This document shows positions 1-8,797 of a stretch of 64,000 nt of DNA, piece by piece; position 1 is the first letter of the stretch, and every line of letters starts with the position of its first letter. Made by a program: the position numbers and the translations under genes. Origin of the DNA: Duganella sp. Leaf126 (GTDB taxonomy: Bacteria > Pseudomonadota > Gammaproteobacteria > Burkholderiales > Burkholderiaceae_D); assembly GCF_001423125.1 (NCBI RefSeq), contig NZ_LMNW01000036.1, positions 1,827 to 65,826 of the forward strand, given 5' to 3'. Under the pieces are notes generated by a model. It had not been told where the DNA came from. It did no database searches and worked only from the letters and a program-made list of their open reading frames with translations.

Positions 1-1
1 G

Positions 2-91
2 TATAACTGGATACGACCGCATCAGTTCAACCAGGGACTGGCGCCGGCTGTCGCCGAAGAAAAACTTAACGTAGTGTCCGGGATGGGTTGA
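2..91 (+). CDS. IS3-family transposase (OrfB/integrase), C-terminal end only
   Basis: The frame is open from the window edge to a TGA at 89-91 and gives 29 residues. They begin YNWIRPHQ and contain LAPAVAEEKL, which matches the conserved tail of IS3-family DDE transposases (Y-N-x-x-R-P-H followed by x-L-P-P-A). The rest, including the catalytic DDE residues, lies outside the window, so intactness cannot be judged. The reading frame and motif are seen directly; the family call rests on the well-conserved YN-RPH motif. It marks the left edge as mobile-element DNA. Confidence 0.7.
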   Translation, partial: YNWIRPHQFNQGLAPAVAEEKLNVVSGMG

Positions 92-375
92 CCACTACAG
101 TGTTGTGCAATCGGTTTGCCTTTCATGCTGCGAAGGGTGAATTGAAGTCGTTTGCACGTAGCTTTCACGAGGCCAAACGAAGCAGTCTCATGCACCAATA
201 CATCCCCAACTTCGACACGACATCTATCGATGATCAGCGTGAGTTGCTTAAGTTGTATGGGATGGAAAACGTCGATACCATGACCGATATGCAAACCAAC
301 CGGGCGTTTAAGCGGCGAATCAGACGCGAGACTTCCGATCTCGAGCAGGACATCGAGGGCGGTTCGCGCGGCTGA
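88..375 (+). CDS. Small hypothetical protein next to the transposase end
   Basis: A frame of up to 95 codons opens with TTG at 88, overlapping the transposase stop. An ATG at 190 would give 61 residues beginning MHQYIPNFDT. The product is hydrophilic and charged, with RAFKRRIRRET near the end, and has no signal peptide or membrane segment. Base composition is clearly less GC-rich than the window average, suggesting acquired DNA. No good Shine-Dalgarno is seen before either start. I do not recognise the family. It could be a chance frame at an insertion-sequence boundary. Confidence 0.25.
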   Translation: MTTTVLCNRFAFHAAKGELKSFARSFHEAKRSSLMHQYIPNFDTTSIDDQRELLKLYGMENVDTMTDMQTNRAFKRRIRRETSDLEQDIEGGSRG

Positions 376-689
376 ACGGCTGCGAGCGCTGAGCCTATAG
401 GCGTCTCTTAAAACTCTGTTTCATTTGACAGTTTGTATCAGATAAAGCCTGAGCCAGCTGAGCTAATGCTTGGGAAAATTTTGCATCGCCCGGCCTCGAC
501 CAACTATATTTCCAGGTTCCATCGCGCACCCTACTAACTTGCAGGTTCCGACCAACTTTTCTTTGTGTTCTCGGGCCAATGAAATCAAGTACTTAACCTT
601 CGTGATCCCGACCAACTTTATTTGCTCTCATCACGCTGATTGAATGTTCGTTGCCGAGATCGACGTCGCGATACCGCACTCGCAACTGC
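376..689. other. Non-coding stretch with three copies of GACCAACT
   Basis: No convincing gene is seen. GACCAACT occurs at 498-505, 550-557 and 610-617 (offsets 52 and 60), each followed by a T-rich stretch, and GGTTCC precedes the second. The DNA is less GC-rich than its surroundings. This looks like decayed insertion-sequence-flanking DNA rather than a regulatory array. Confidence 0.4.
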
Positions 690-935
690 TTAGCGCCAGC
701 CCTGCAACCACAGGCTGCTGTCGTTCAGCTCGCGCCAGCGCACCTCGAAGCTACGCCGCGTCAGCACCGCTTCCATGGTAATCATGTCGACCTCGGTGCC
801 GGGGACGTCGGGCTTGATCACAGCGGTCACGATGAAGTGCTTCTCCCGGTTGGTCGGGGTGACCGCAGTCCATTTGCTGCGCAGGAGTTTGTCGGGATTG
901 AGGCGCAAGGCGTTGCGCATGGTTGGAGCGGACAT
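690..935 (-). CDS. Trp-rich small protein of the TIGR02450 family
   Basis: The 81-residue product (MSAPTMRNAL start) carries the family pattern in order: LNPDKLLRSKWTAVTP near the N terminus, NREKHFIVT, EAVLTRRSFEVRWREL, and a terminal DSSLWLQGWR. Length and motif spacing agree with this conserved bacterial family of unknown function. An ATG at 920 would remove five residues and is equally possible, because neither start has a clear ribosome-binding site. In other bacteria such proteins often lie near photolyase or cryptochrome genes (from memory), but none is present here. The neighbouring DNA is degenerate, so this may be the one intact gene at the left edge. Confidence 0.75.
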   Translation of the reverse strand: MSAPTMRNALRLNPDKLLRSKWTAVTPTNREKHFIVTAVIKPDVPGTEVDMITMEAVLTRRSFEVRWRELNDSSLWLQGWR

Positions 936-1464
936 GGTGTGTTTCAGCGCGGTAGGTAAGTGCCGGGTGCGCGGCCAGAATAGCCAACTCCTTGGCCTGC
1001 GCCAGCTGTTCCAGCGCATCATACAGCAGCGCGGTGCGGTGTGCCGCCTGGCCAAGGTGTTCCGGCAGCCAGCTATCGTCATTGCAACGCACTGTGCGCC
1101 GTACTGCGCGAAGGGATGAGCAGCGTCGTCCTTCGCAAAGATGGTATGCGGCCGGGTTTTGCACGATCACTGAGGCATTGTTCTCCGACGCCCGATGGCA
1201 TACCAGCATACTACCTTTCCAGCGTGACCTCCCTCACGTTCCCGCCGAGACTTTGAATGACAATCATGTCTTCAACAGTCCTCAAGAAATCTGGGATCGT
1301 TTCGGCCTCTCCCGCGGCGAAGCACCTCTTCAGACAGTTGGCACGCATCGCCATCATCAACGGCTCGGATAAAGCTCGCACCGGGGCAGCTCGATGCTTC
1401 GTTAAATGCTCTGCAGCAGGTACAGGTTGGTGAAATTGCGGTAGCAGACCAAATTCTCCGGCAC
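936..1464. other. Degenerate region with fragmentary minus-strand reading frames
   Basis: No complete recognisable gene is seen. On the minus strand the frame around 950-1110 encodes a protein-like stretch (AAHRTALLYDALEQLAQAKE). A second frame at 1211-1357 gives about 48 residues (MMAMRANCLKRCFAAGEAET at its start, VREVTLER at its end). Neither has a Shine-Dalgarno and I recognise neither. They could be remnants of genes broken by insertion-sequence activity, or one small real gene at 1211-1357. Confidence 0.3.
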
Positions 1465-2922
1465 TCACTCCGGTATCGCCCCCGTCACCAACAACAAATA
1501 CGCCATCGCCCCCAGAAACGCAATCGCCGCTCCTGCCAGCAGGGCCGGCACGAACGACCAGGTTTGGGCGATGTAGCCGGTCAGTATCGGCGCCAGGGCA
1601 CCACCCAAAAAGCCGCCGAAATTCTGCAGGGCGCCGAGCGAGGCCACGCGGCCGGGCGGTGCTGCCACCGTGGCCAGCGACCAGGCGCAGGCCGATGAGG
1701 CGTTGGCCAGGAAGATCACGACCGCGATGCAGGCCACGGCAGCCAGGTTGTTGTCGACCAGCGCGGCCGGTATGGTGAACACCACCATGCCCAGCGTGGC
1801 GACCACCACCGCGTTGCGCCGGCCCGCTACGGGCGACGCTGCCGTGCGCGCCACGCGGTCGGAAGCCCAGCCGGCGATCAGCGCGCCGGCAAAGCCGCAC
1901 AGGAACGGTACCGATGCGGCGATGCCCGCGTAGGCCAGGTCCATGTGGCGCTCGGTGCGCAGATAGCCGGGCAGCCACGTCAGAAACACCCAGTTCAGGT
2001 ACACCGAGCCAAAAAAGCCGAACATCATGCCCCAGGTAACGCGGTAGCGGAACAGCGTCAGCCAGGAGGAGGAAGCGGTCGCCGTGACAACGGTCGCCGT
2101 GAACGCGGTCGCCGTGAAAGCGGTCGCCGTGAAAGCGGTCGCCGTGACAGCGGCCGCCGGCACTCCGGGGGCCGGCGACTCAGTGGCCGACAACTCGGTG
2201 ACCGGCAGTCCAGCGGCCGGGAACCCGTTCGCCGGGAACCCGCTTGCCGCTGCGGCAGGCGTCACCTGGTGCGAGACGTCCATCGCCTGCCCCGCCAAGT
2301 AAGTCCTCTCGTCGGCGCTCATGGTTGCCGGCACCGGGTCGCGGTACAGTGCCACCCACACCAGCGCCGCGATCAGGCCCATGGCGCCGGTGATGAAGAA
2401 GGCCCAGTGCCAGCTGGTCGCGGCGATCAGGGGCGCCAGTATCAGCGGCGCCAGCGCCACGCCCAATGGCGAGGCCGAGTTGTAGATGCCGGTCGGGGTG
2501 CCGCGGGCGTGTGCCGGGAACCAGTTGCTGACCACGCGCGCCGCTGCCGGAAACTGCGGCGCTTCGCCGAACCCGAGCACGATGCGCGCCAGCACGAAGT
2601 AGCCGAACGTGGCTGCGAAGCCGCCGGCCGCCTGCGCCAGCGACCACACCACCAGTCCGCTGCCGAGCAGCCAGCGCGGACCGATCCGGTCCACCAGCGC
2701 GCCCACCGGCAGCTGGCATAGTGCGTAGCTCCAGGAGAACGCCGACAGCAGCAGTCCCATCTGCCCCAGCGACAGACCGAGGTCGGCGCGGATGTATTCA
2801 TTGGCCACGGCCAGGGTGGCGCGGTCGAGGTAGTTGATCACGCCGCAGATGACCAGCAGCAGCAGGGACAGCTGCTGGCGGCGGCGGATGCGCACGGGCG
2901 TCTCGTTATCGGTCTGTTTCAT
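1465..2922 (-). CDS. MFS permease, anion:cation symporter type (glucarate/galactonate/phthalate-like)
   Basis: A 485-residue inner-membrane major facilitator with twelve expected helices. The first helix (LSLLLLVICGVINYLDRATL) carries the NYLDR motif typical of the anion:cation symporter family. DRIGPRW follows as the loop 2-3 motif, then LGFGEAPQFPAAARVVSNWF, typical of hexuronate/galactonate porters. The ATG at 2922 is chosen because the residues upstream of it are not membrane-like and the hydrophobic part follows about 15 residues later. The central cytoplasmic loop (about residues 225-290) is enlarged by an Ala/Thr/Pro-rich stretch containing 15-bp tandem repeats (2075-2149). The substrate cannot be fixed from sequence; an organic acid such as a sugar acid is likely. 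It stands alone, divergent from the DUF3597 gene. Confidence 0.85.
   Translation of the reverse strand: MKQTDNETPVRIRRRQQLSLLLLVICGVINYLDRATLAVANEYIRADLGLSLGQMGLLLSAFSWSYALCQLPVGALVDRIGPRWLLGSGLVVWSLAQAAGGFAATFGYFVLARIVLGFGEAPQFPAAARVVSNWFPAHARGTPTGIYNSASPLGVALAPLILAPLIAATSWHWAFFITGAMGLIAALVWVALYRDPVPATMSADERTYLAGQAMDVSHQVTPAAAASGFPANGFPAAGLPVTELSATESPAPGVPAAAVTATAFTATAFTATAFTATVVTATASSSWLTLFRYRVTWGMMFGFFGSVYLNWVFLTWLPGYLRTERHMDLAYAGIAASVPFLCGFAGALIAGWASDRVARTAASPVAGRRNAVVVATLGMVVFTIPAALVDNNLAAVACIAVVIFLANASSACAWSLATVAAPPGRVASLGALQNFGGFLGGALAPILTGYIAQTWSFVPALLAGAAIAFLGAMAYLLLVTGAIPE
2075..2149. repeat. 15-bp tandem repeat, five units, inside the MFS gene
   Basis: Units close to GCGGTCGCCGTGAAA start at 2075, 2090, 2105, 2120 and 2135. 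On the minus strand they encode repeats of the type TAFTA in the loop between the two six-helix halves. The unit is a multiple of three, so copy-number change keeps the frame. Confidence 0.9.
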
Positions 2923-3039
2923 GGGGAGCGAGTATAGCCGCAGCGCGCAAGCCGGTCGCCAAGCCGTTAGCTCCCGCACAGACCCTCCCGCGCAAATCCG
3001 TATCCTGAACCTTTTCACTTACTCCGAAGGAGATCCGAC

Positions 3040-3480
3040 ATGGGCATGCTGAGCAACATCTTCCACAAAATTTTCCCGGCGTCGCACCCGGTCATCGCCG
3101 AAGCGCCGCAAGGCACGACCGTGCCGGCGCCAGCCAATCCTGCTGCCGTGCCTGCCGCGCCCGCATCCTCAGCCGTGCCTGCTGCGGAAACCACCGCCGC
3201 GCCGGCCAGCGTCCACCTGTCGGAAGTGGATGTGGAAGCCATCCTCAACGGCAAGGCGCAGCAGGCGGGGCAGCCGCTCAACTGGCGCACCTCGATCGTC
3301 GACCTGCTGAAATTGCTCGACCTCGACAGCAGCCTGCAAGCCCGCAAGGACCTGGCGCAGGAACTGCATTACAGCGGCGACACCGGCGACTCGGCCAAGA
3401 TGAATATCTGGCTGCACCGCCAGGTCATGAACAAGCTGGCCGAAAACGGCGGCAAGGTGCCGGCCGACCTCAAGGACTAG
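3040..3480 (+). CDS. DUF3597 family protein
   Basis: A 146-residue protein starting at the ATG after a good ribosome-binding site (AAGGAG, 3026-3031). The N terminus (MGMLSNIFHKIF) is followed by an Ala/Pro-rich linker to about residue 58. The conserved DUF3597 domain follows, with VDVEAILNGKA, LNWRTSIVDLLKLLDLDSS, ARKDLAQELHYSGD and the MNIWLHRQVMNKLAENGGKV tail. The domain is small and helical, LysM-independent, and its function is unknown. No signal peptide is seen, so it is probably cytoplasmic or peripheral. It is monocistronic between two minus-strand genes. Confidence 0.88.
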   Translation: MGMLSNIFHKIFPASHPVIAEAPQGTTVPAPANPAAVPAAPASSAVPAAETTAAPASVHLSEVDVEAILNGKAQQAGQPLNWRTSIVDLLKLLDLDSSLQARKDLAQELHYSGDTGDSAKMNIWLHRQVMNKLAENGGKVPADLKD

Positions 3481-3636
3481 AAGTCCGCCAGCCTGTTCGA
3501 CAGCCTTGATTGGCGTGGGCGCCGTTATGTCGCACCGGCGCATGGCAGCCCCGATGGCGTATCGTCACGGCCAGCGTCAAGGCGGACCCAGGCTGTCGAC
3601 CCGCAGACTGTAACTGCCGACCTCGGCCGCTGGCCG

Positions 3637-4812
3637 TTACCGCCGGGCCAGCGCCACGATCGCCGCCGCCAGCGCATCGACATCGTGCGCACGCGTGTAC
3701 ACGTGCGGCGTGACCCGTACGATTTGCTCGCTTCCCAGCTGGCGCACGACCGTGAAAATGCGGTGGTCTTCCAGCAGCCGTCGCGCCACCTGCGCTGCCG
3801 ACAGACCGTCGATGCCGAAGGCGGCCAGCGCGCAGTGGCGCTGCGGATCGCTGGGCGTATAGAGGCGCACACCGGGCACGTCGCGCACTGCATCCATCCA
3901 GCGCCGCGCCAGCCAGCGCAGGCGCGCTTCCTTGTTGGCCGTGCCGATCTGCGCGTGGAAGGCCAGTGCATCTTCGATCGCCATCACCGGTGCCGGCGGC
4001 ACGGCGCCGACGTGACCGAGCTTGTCGATATCGTCTGCCCGGTGGCTGCTGTCGGCGTACAGCGGCGCGATATCGGCGATCCGTTCGCGTGCGATGTAGA
4101 GCAGTCCCGTCCCCAGCGGCGCACCGACCCACTTGTGCAGGTTGAACACGGCAAATTGCGCACCCAGTTGCGGCACCCGGTAGTCGAGCTGCGCCAGCGA
4201 GTGGGCGGCATCGACGATCACATCGATGCCGCGCGCGCGCGCCATGGCGGCCAGCGCCGCCACCGGCATGATCTGGCCGGTGCGATGCACGATATGGGTC
4301 AGCAGCAGCACCCGCGTGCGCGGCGTGATCGCGCACGCATAGGCCGCCACGATGGCGGCATCGCTGACCGGGTCCAGCGGCACATCGACCGCCACCGCGT
4401 GCACCCCGCGCCGGGCTGCAAGCTGGGCGACGATATCGAGTGCGCTGTCGTAATCGTGGTGGGCGTAGACGATGGCGTCGCCGGGCGCAAAAGGATAGCC
4501 CTGCAGCACGATATTGAGCGACTCCACGGCACTGCGCGTGATCAGCAGTTCTTCGGCCTCGACGCCGGTAAATGCCGCCAGTGCCCGGCATACCTGCGCC
4601 AGCCGTTCCGGCCAGCGCTCACGCAGGAAATAACTGTTCTCGACATCCACCTGGTCCTGGTAGCGGCGCAACGCAGCGCGCACCGGGTTGGCCGGCATGC
4701 CGAAATAGCCGTTTTCCAGGTTGATGAAATCGGCGCAAGGCGCGTAATGTGCGCCGATGGCATTCCAGAAGACGGAATCGTCGGCGGCGACGGTGGCAAT
4801 CGAATGTGGCAA
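3637..4812 (-). CDS. Class-V aminotransferase (isopenicillin-N epimerase-like, PLP)
   Basis: A PLP-dependent fold-type I enzyme of about 391 residues. Visible motifs are FINLENGYFGMP near the N terminus, ITRSAVESLNIVLQG (phosphate-binding loop), HHDYDS, VIVDAAHSLAQ (Asp that binds the pyridine nitrogen) and FNLHKWVGAPLGTG with the Schiff-base lysine. This matches the family that includes isopenicillin-N epimerase and cysteine desulfurase-like proteins; the substrate is unknown. I chose the TTG start at 4812 because an AGGGA lies 7 bases before it. The ATG at 4872 is in frame but lacks a ribosome-binding site. An extremely AT-rich stretch upstream (4949-5017) probably holds the promoter. Confidence 0.82.
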   Translation of the reverse strand: MPHSIATVAADDSVFWNAIGAHYAPCADFINLENGYFGMPANPVRAALRRYQDQVDVENSYFLRERWPERLAQVCRALAAFTGVEAEELLITRSAVESLNIVLQGYPFAPGDAIVYAHHDYDSALDIVAQLAARRGVHAVAVDVPLDPVSDAAIVAAYACAITPRTRVLLLTHIVHRTGQIMPVAALAAMARARGIDVIVDAAHSLAQLDYRVPQLGAQFAVFNLHKWVGAPLGTGLLYIARERIADIAPLYADSSHRADDIDKLGHVGAVPPAPVMAIEDALAFHAQIGTANKEARLRWLARRWMDAVRDVPGVRLYTPSDPQRHCALAAFGIDGLSAAQVARRLLEDHRIFTVVRQLGSEQIVRVTPHVYTRAHDVDALAAAIVALARR

Positions 4813-4948
4813 TGTGAATTCCCTGAGCTGACAGCACCGGTGGCGCGGTATGGCATGCAGTGTAAGCGACATAACACCGGCACATCAAATGAAAATGATG
4901 TCGGAATCGTACGATTTCGCCAATTTCTCGTTTGCTGAAAAACCAGCA

Positions 4949-5017
4949 ATTTATTGTTTATATAAAATATACTATATAAATAGTATTAATAGTATAAATA
5001 ATATGTATTGTTTTTAA
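4949..5017. promoter_or_regulatory. AT-rich intergenic island, probable promoter of the aminotransferase gene
   Basis: About 69 bases contain almost only A and T (repeated TATAAA, AGTATTAATAGTATAAATA), in a genome where surrounding DNA is about two-thirds GC. Several minus-strand -10-like hexamers are present, so no single promoter can be chosen. Such islands are typical xenogeneic-silencer (H-NS/MvaT-type) targets; that is inference. Confidence 0.5.
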
Positions 5018-5032
5018 CGGTGCACCTGCGGC

Positions 5033-5074
5033 GGCTGCTGCTTGCCCGGCATGCGCCCGGCAAGTGGCAGCAGC
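5033..5074. repeat. Long inverted repeat after the PEP-CTERM gene
   Basis: GCTGCTGCTTGCC (5034-5046) pairs with GGCAAGTGGCAGCAGC (5059-5074) around a 12-base loop, with one bulge. It lies about 60 bases after the stop of the minus-strand PEP-CTERM gene. There is no U-tract, so it may slow decay or act with Rho rather than being a classic terminator. Confidence 0.5.
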
Positions 5075-5131
5075 AGAGTGTCCTCGTCGGCCTCAGCCCC
5101 GGCGCCTGCCACACCCGGAGTTTGCCGCAGA

Positions 5132-7927
5132 TTAAACGCGTGCCGGTGACACAGCCACCATGCCGCTGCGTCGGGCCAGCACCAGCGCGCCCAATGCCAG
5201 GCCGAGCAGCAGCGACAGCCAGGCGCCCGGTTCCGGCACGGCCGTCAGCGCGTCGCCGGCGCCCAGCACGTAGCTGAAACCGTAGATGCCGCCGTTGAAC
5301 GAGAACCGCACCAGCAGATCCAGCGTGCTGCCATCGAACACGCCCAGGTCGATGACCCTGTCGGAGAAGAACAGCGCCGCCTCGCCCGGTGTCGTAAAGC
5401 TGCCGGCCACCAGTTCGGTGGCGCCGTTGCTGACCGAGAAGGTGAAGTTGGCGGTGTCGTAGTCGGAGCGGAACGGCAGCCCCAGGCCCAGCAGCAAATG
5501 GCGGCCGGCCGTGAACGGCACACCGAACTGCGCCGTGCCGGTGAACGGGAAGAACAGCGCCCCCATGGTGCCCGCGCCCAGCAGCTGGGCATCGGCGAAT
5601 GCGGCCGCGATGGCGGGCGAGGCGGTCAGCAACGGCGCCAGCGAAGCCCGGTTCGGCAGCGCGCTGGCGTACGACGCCACCATGCCGACGGTGGCATCGG
5701 GCGTCCACGGTCCATATGCAGGACCGCCAATATTGGCCGCGCTGTAGGCTTCCGGCTGGTAGCCGTTTGCCGGCTGGGCAGTACCGGCGGTGGCGACCAC
5801 CGAGGCGTCCCGGCTGGTGTCGCGGTAGCTGCTGCGGGCCAGCACCTCGCCGCCGCGAAAGCTGGCCTGCGCATGGGCGCGCGCTTCGGGCGCCAGCCGC
5901 GCCATGGTCGGCGGCGGCAGCGGCGCAGCGGGTGCGCGCGATACCGAGGCCTGGGCGACGGCCGAAGCCGGTTCCGTATTGCCAAAGCGGCCGCTGCCGG
6001 ACATGGCGACCGCGTCAGCGCTGGCATGCCAGGCCGAGGTAGCGTCAGCACGCGCGACAGCGGGTGCGCCCGGATTGAAAAAGGCGCCGCCGCCATTGGC
6101 GGTGGCCCTGGCCGCTGCACTGTAGTTGGACGCCACCGTGGCGCGCGCCGTGGCGCCGCCGCCCTGGTCGCCGCCGTAGCCGCCGGTGGCCAGCGCCGTG
6201 CCGCTGACCCGGCCGTACCCGGCCACCGTCACGCTGGCGTCGGCGCTGCCGCCCGGCCCCGAGAAGGCGCCGGTACCGGGCCGGCCGGCTTGCGCCGTGC
6301 TGCTGGCGGCAATGACTGCGTTCCAGCTGCCGGCGCCTGGCGCGGTACCGGTGAGCGGCATGCCGAGCGAAACAGTGCTATCGGCGTCGCCGCCCGCGCC
6401 GGGCGTGCCCGAAAGCGGGTCGGTGAAGGGATTGCCAGCGCCACTGCCGCCGGCGCCGCCCGTGGCGGTACTGGCCACGTTGACGGCCAGAGCACCATCG
6501 AGACCCTTGCTGATGGTGGAGCTGGCGTTGCCGCCGCGTCCGGCGAAGCCGAACACGGTGTCGCCGCCGGCACCGCCGGTGGCGCTCTGTACCAGCACCA
6601 GGGTGGTGCTGCGGGTGTTGGCCGCGCTGCTGGTGGTCGCTGCGGCATCCCCGCCCCGGCCGCCGTAGGCGTAACGGGCGTTCTCAGCATCGAGGTTGGC
6701 ATGGCCGCCGGCGCCGCCGGTGGCGTGCACCGCCTGGCGGTAGGCGGACAGCGTGGCATTCGGATTGCCGATGCCGGCCGTGGCCAATGCATCGCCGCCT
6801 CGGCCGCCCATGGTGCCGTCACCGGTGGCGTCCGCTCCCCGGCCGCCGGTGGCGAGGGAGCGTACCTGCGCCGCACTGCGGCCGGTGGCTATCATCGTCA
6901 GGTTGCTCAGTGCCGCGCCGCCGTCAGCGCCGTTCTGTACGCCCGTGGAGCGGCCGCCCTGGCCGCCGCGAGCTTGTGCCACGCCGTCCACCACCGCTGC
7001 CCCATTCTTGCCGCTCGCGCCGCTGCCGCTGCCATAGCTGCCGCCTTTTCCGCTGCGGTCGCTGCTGCTGCTGCCTTTTCCGCTGGCGTTGCTGCTGCTG
7101 CTGCCTTTTCCACTGCCGGCGCTGCTGCTGACATGGCTGCCGCCATGTCCACCACTGCCGCGTCCGCTGCTGCCATTGCCGCCGTTTCTACCACCACCAC
7201 CGCTGCCGATGACATCGCTGTTGCCGTTTCCGCTGCCGTCGCTACCACCGCTGCCGCTACCGCCGCCGTTGCCATCACCATTGCTGCCGGCGTGACTGAT
7301 CAATACCCCGCTGGCGAAGGCTGCGCCACCGGCGCCGCCCGCCGCACCGGCCCCGGTTGCGGCGCCGCTGCCGGGCTGGCCTGCGTTGCCACCGGCTCCG
7401 CCGTCGGCGGTGACGGCCAGGCTGCCGCCGGTGGCGGGCGCCGTCACCGACAACTGTGCCGAGGCGCGGGCCCCGGCCCCGCCGGCGCCGGCTGCACCAC
7501 CGGTCTGGCCGGTCATGCCGTTGGCGCCATTGCCGCCCTTGCCGCCGGCGCCGCCTTGTACCACCAGCAGGTTGGTCGGATCGGCGCCGAACAGCCCATA
7601 CGTCGCCGGTGGCGCGGCGCTGCCGGCGCTACCGGGCGCGCCGGGCGTGGCACCAGCCAGGCCGCTGCTGCCGGGCGGCCCCTGGTAGACCACCTCCACC
7701 GCCAGCGCGTTGCTGCAGCAGGCGGCGCCAACCAGCGCCAGCCAATGCAAGCGCGCGCGCACACCGGTTCCGAGGCCGGTCCACCCGCGCGCGCGCACCG
7801 TGCTGCGCGGCTGCTGCAATGGCAGGGATGGACTGTGGGCGTACGTTGAAGGAGATGACGAAGACGAAATGGATGAAGCAGATGAAGCAGACGAAAGCGG
7901 CCCTAAGGCCTGACGGTTGCATGCCAT
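5132..7927 (-). CDS. Gly/Ala-rich PEP-CTERM surface or exopolysaccharide-associated protein
   Basis: The 931-residue product ends in a PEP-CTERM sorting signal: VPEPGAW, a hydrophobic helix (LSLLLGLALGALVLA), then RRSG. Such proteins are processed by exosortase, usually in strains making an exopolysaccharide matrix. The ATG at 7927 has a strong ribosome-binding site (AGGGAGG, 5 bases before it). The signal peptide (LHWLALVGAACCSNALA) starts only about 55 residues in, after a Ser-rich low-complexity stretch coded by a GATGAAGCA-like microsatellite. The body (residues about 90-700) is built from GGAGG/GGNG/TGGAGG motifs resembling mycobacterial PE_PGRS domains, with a Ser/Gly linker region at 7010-7290. 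The C-terminal 180 residues look like a PEP-CTERM beta domain. No exosortase gene is in the window. Confidence 0.85.
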   Translation of the reverse strand: MACNRQALGPLSSASSASSISSSSSPSTYAHSPSLPLQQPRSTVRARGWTGLGTGVRARLHWLALVGAACCSNALAVEVVYQGPPGSSGLAGATPGAPGSAGSAAPPATYGLFGADPTNLLVVQGGAGGKGGNGANGMTGQTGGAAGAGGAGARASAQLSVTAPATGGSLAVTADGGAGGNAGQPGSGAATGAGAAGGAGGAAFASGVLISHAGSNGDGNGGGSGSGGSDGSGNGNSDVIGSGGGGRNGGNGSSGRGSGGHGGSHVSSSAGSGKGSSSSNASGKGSSSSDRSGKGGSYGSGSGASGKNGAAVVDGVAQARGGQGGRSTGVQNGADGGAALSNLTMIATGRSAAQVRSLATGGRGADATGDGTMGGRGGDALATAGIGNPNATLSAYRQAVHATGGAGGHANLDAENARYAYGGRGGDAAATTSSAANTRSTTLVLVQSATGGAGGDTVFGFAGRGGNASSTISKGLDGALAVNVASTATGGAGGSGAGNPFTDPLSGTPGAGGDADSTVSLGMPLTGTAPGAGSWNAVIAASSTAQAGRPGTGAFSGPGGSADASVTVAGYGRVSGTALATGGYGGDQGGGATARATVASNYSAAARATANGGGAFFNPGAPAVARADATSAWHASADAVAMSGSGRFGNTEPASAVAQASVSRAPAAPLPPPTMARLAPEARAHAQASFRGGEVLARSSYRDTSRDASVVATAGTAQPANGYQPEAYSAANIGGPAYGPWTPDATVGMVASYASALPNRASLAPLLTASPAIAAAFADAQLLGAGTMGALFFPFTGTAQFGVPFTAGRHLLLGLGLPFRSDYDTANFTFSVSNGATELVAGSFTTPGEAALFFSDRVIDLGVFDGSTLDLLVRFSFNGGIYGFSYVLGAGDALTAVPEPGAWLSLLLGLALGALVLARRSGMVAVSPARV

Positions 7928-8098
7928 GATTGCCTCCCTGAAGTGGGAGGCCGTGCACCGATGCCAGTGCGATCGCGTGTCAGCCGCCCGTAGCGGCAAT
8001 TGTAATCAAGGTTTTTTCAGGATCGACCGTTTGTTGCACCCGAAGACACAAGGCCGATCATAAAAACAACGCCGCACGGCGGCAGCTTTTCCTGGCGG

Positions 8099-8779
8099 CT
8101 AAGCTTCGCTCCACTGGCGCAACAGGTTGTGATAATGGCCGGTCAGTCCCACCAGTTCCGGGCAGTCGCCGAGGCGCGCGCGCAGGCTCTGGATGTTCTG
8201 GTCCAGCTCGAACAACATGGCGCGTCGCAGGTCGTCGCGCACCATGCTCTGGGTCCAGAAGAACGAACACACGCGCGCACCGCGCGTGACCGGTTCCACG
8301 CGGTGGATGCTGGTGGACGGATACAGGATCAGGTCGCCGGCAGGCAACTTGACCTCGTGCTCGCCGTACACGTCGGTGATGATCAGCTCGCCCCCATCGT
8401 AGTCCTCGGGGGCGCTCAAGAACAGCGTGCTCGAGACGTCGGTGCGCACCCAGGCGCCGCTGCCCGGGAGGCGGCGCATGGCGCCGTCCACGTGGGCGCC
8501 GTAGTGCTCGCCGCCGGCATAGCTGTTGAACAGCGGCGGTATCGTGCGCAGCGGCAGCGCGGCAGCAAAGAACAGCGGATGGTTCGCCAGCGCCGTCAGT
8601 ATCACCTGGCCCAGCTCGATGGCCAGCGGCGAGGTGTCGCCGAGCTGGCGGTTACGCTTGACCTGGGCGCCCTGGGCGCCGACCGTGGTGCGGCCATCGA
8701 CCCAGCCGGTGGTGTCGAGGCGGGCACGCATGGCAGCCACCTGTTCGCGGTCCAGTACGCCAGGGATATGCAACAACAT
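8099..8779 (-). CDS. PiuC/YbiX-type Fe(II)/2-oxoglutarate dioxygenase (PKHD-type hydroxylase)
   Basis: A 226-residue cytosolic oxygenase. The prolyl-4-hydroxylase-like core shows the metal ligands in YGAHVDGA (H-x-D) and the distal histidine in SIHRVEPVTRGAR, whose arginine binds 2-oxoglutarate; length and order match the YbiX/PiuC family. The ATG at 8779 is chosen because AAGGAG sits 6 bases upstream; an earlier TTG (8785) lies too close to it. It follows the TonB siderophore receptor on the same strand. The pairing of piuC with an iron-regulated TonB receptor is a well-known arrangement and implies a role in iron-siderophore use, though the substrate is unknown. A terminator lies between the two genes, so its expression is probably attenuated relative to the receptor. 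Confidence 0.88.
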   Translation of the reverse strand: MLLHIPGVLDREQVAAMRARLDTTGWVDGRTTVGAQGAQVKRNRQLGDTSPLAIELGQVILTALANHPLFFAAALPLRTIPPLFNSYAGGEHYGAHVDGAMRRLPGSGAWVRTDVSSTLFLSAPEDYDGGELIITDVYGEHEVKLPAGDLILYPSTSIHRVEPVTRGARVCSFFWTQSMVRDDLRRAMLFELDQNIQSLRARLGDCPELVGLTGHYHNLLRQWSEA

Positions 8780-8797
8780 ACACAACTCCTTCCAATG

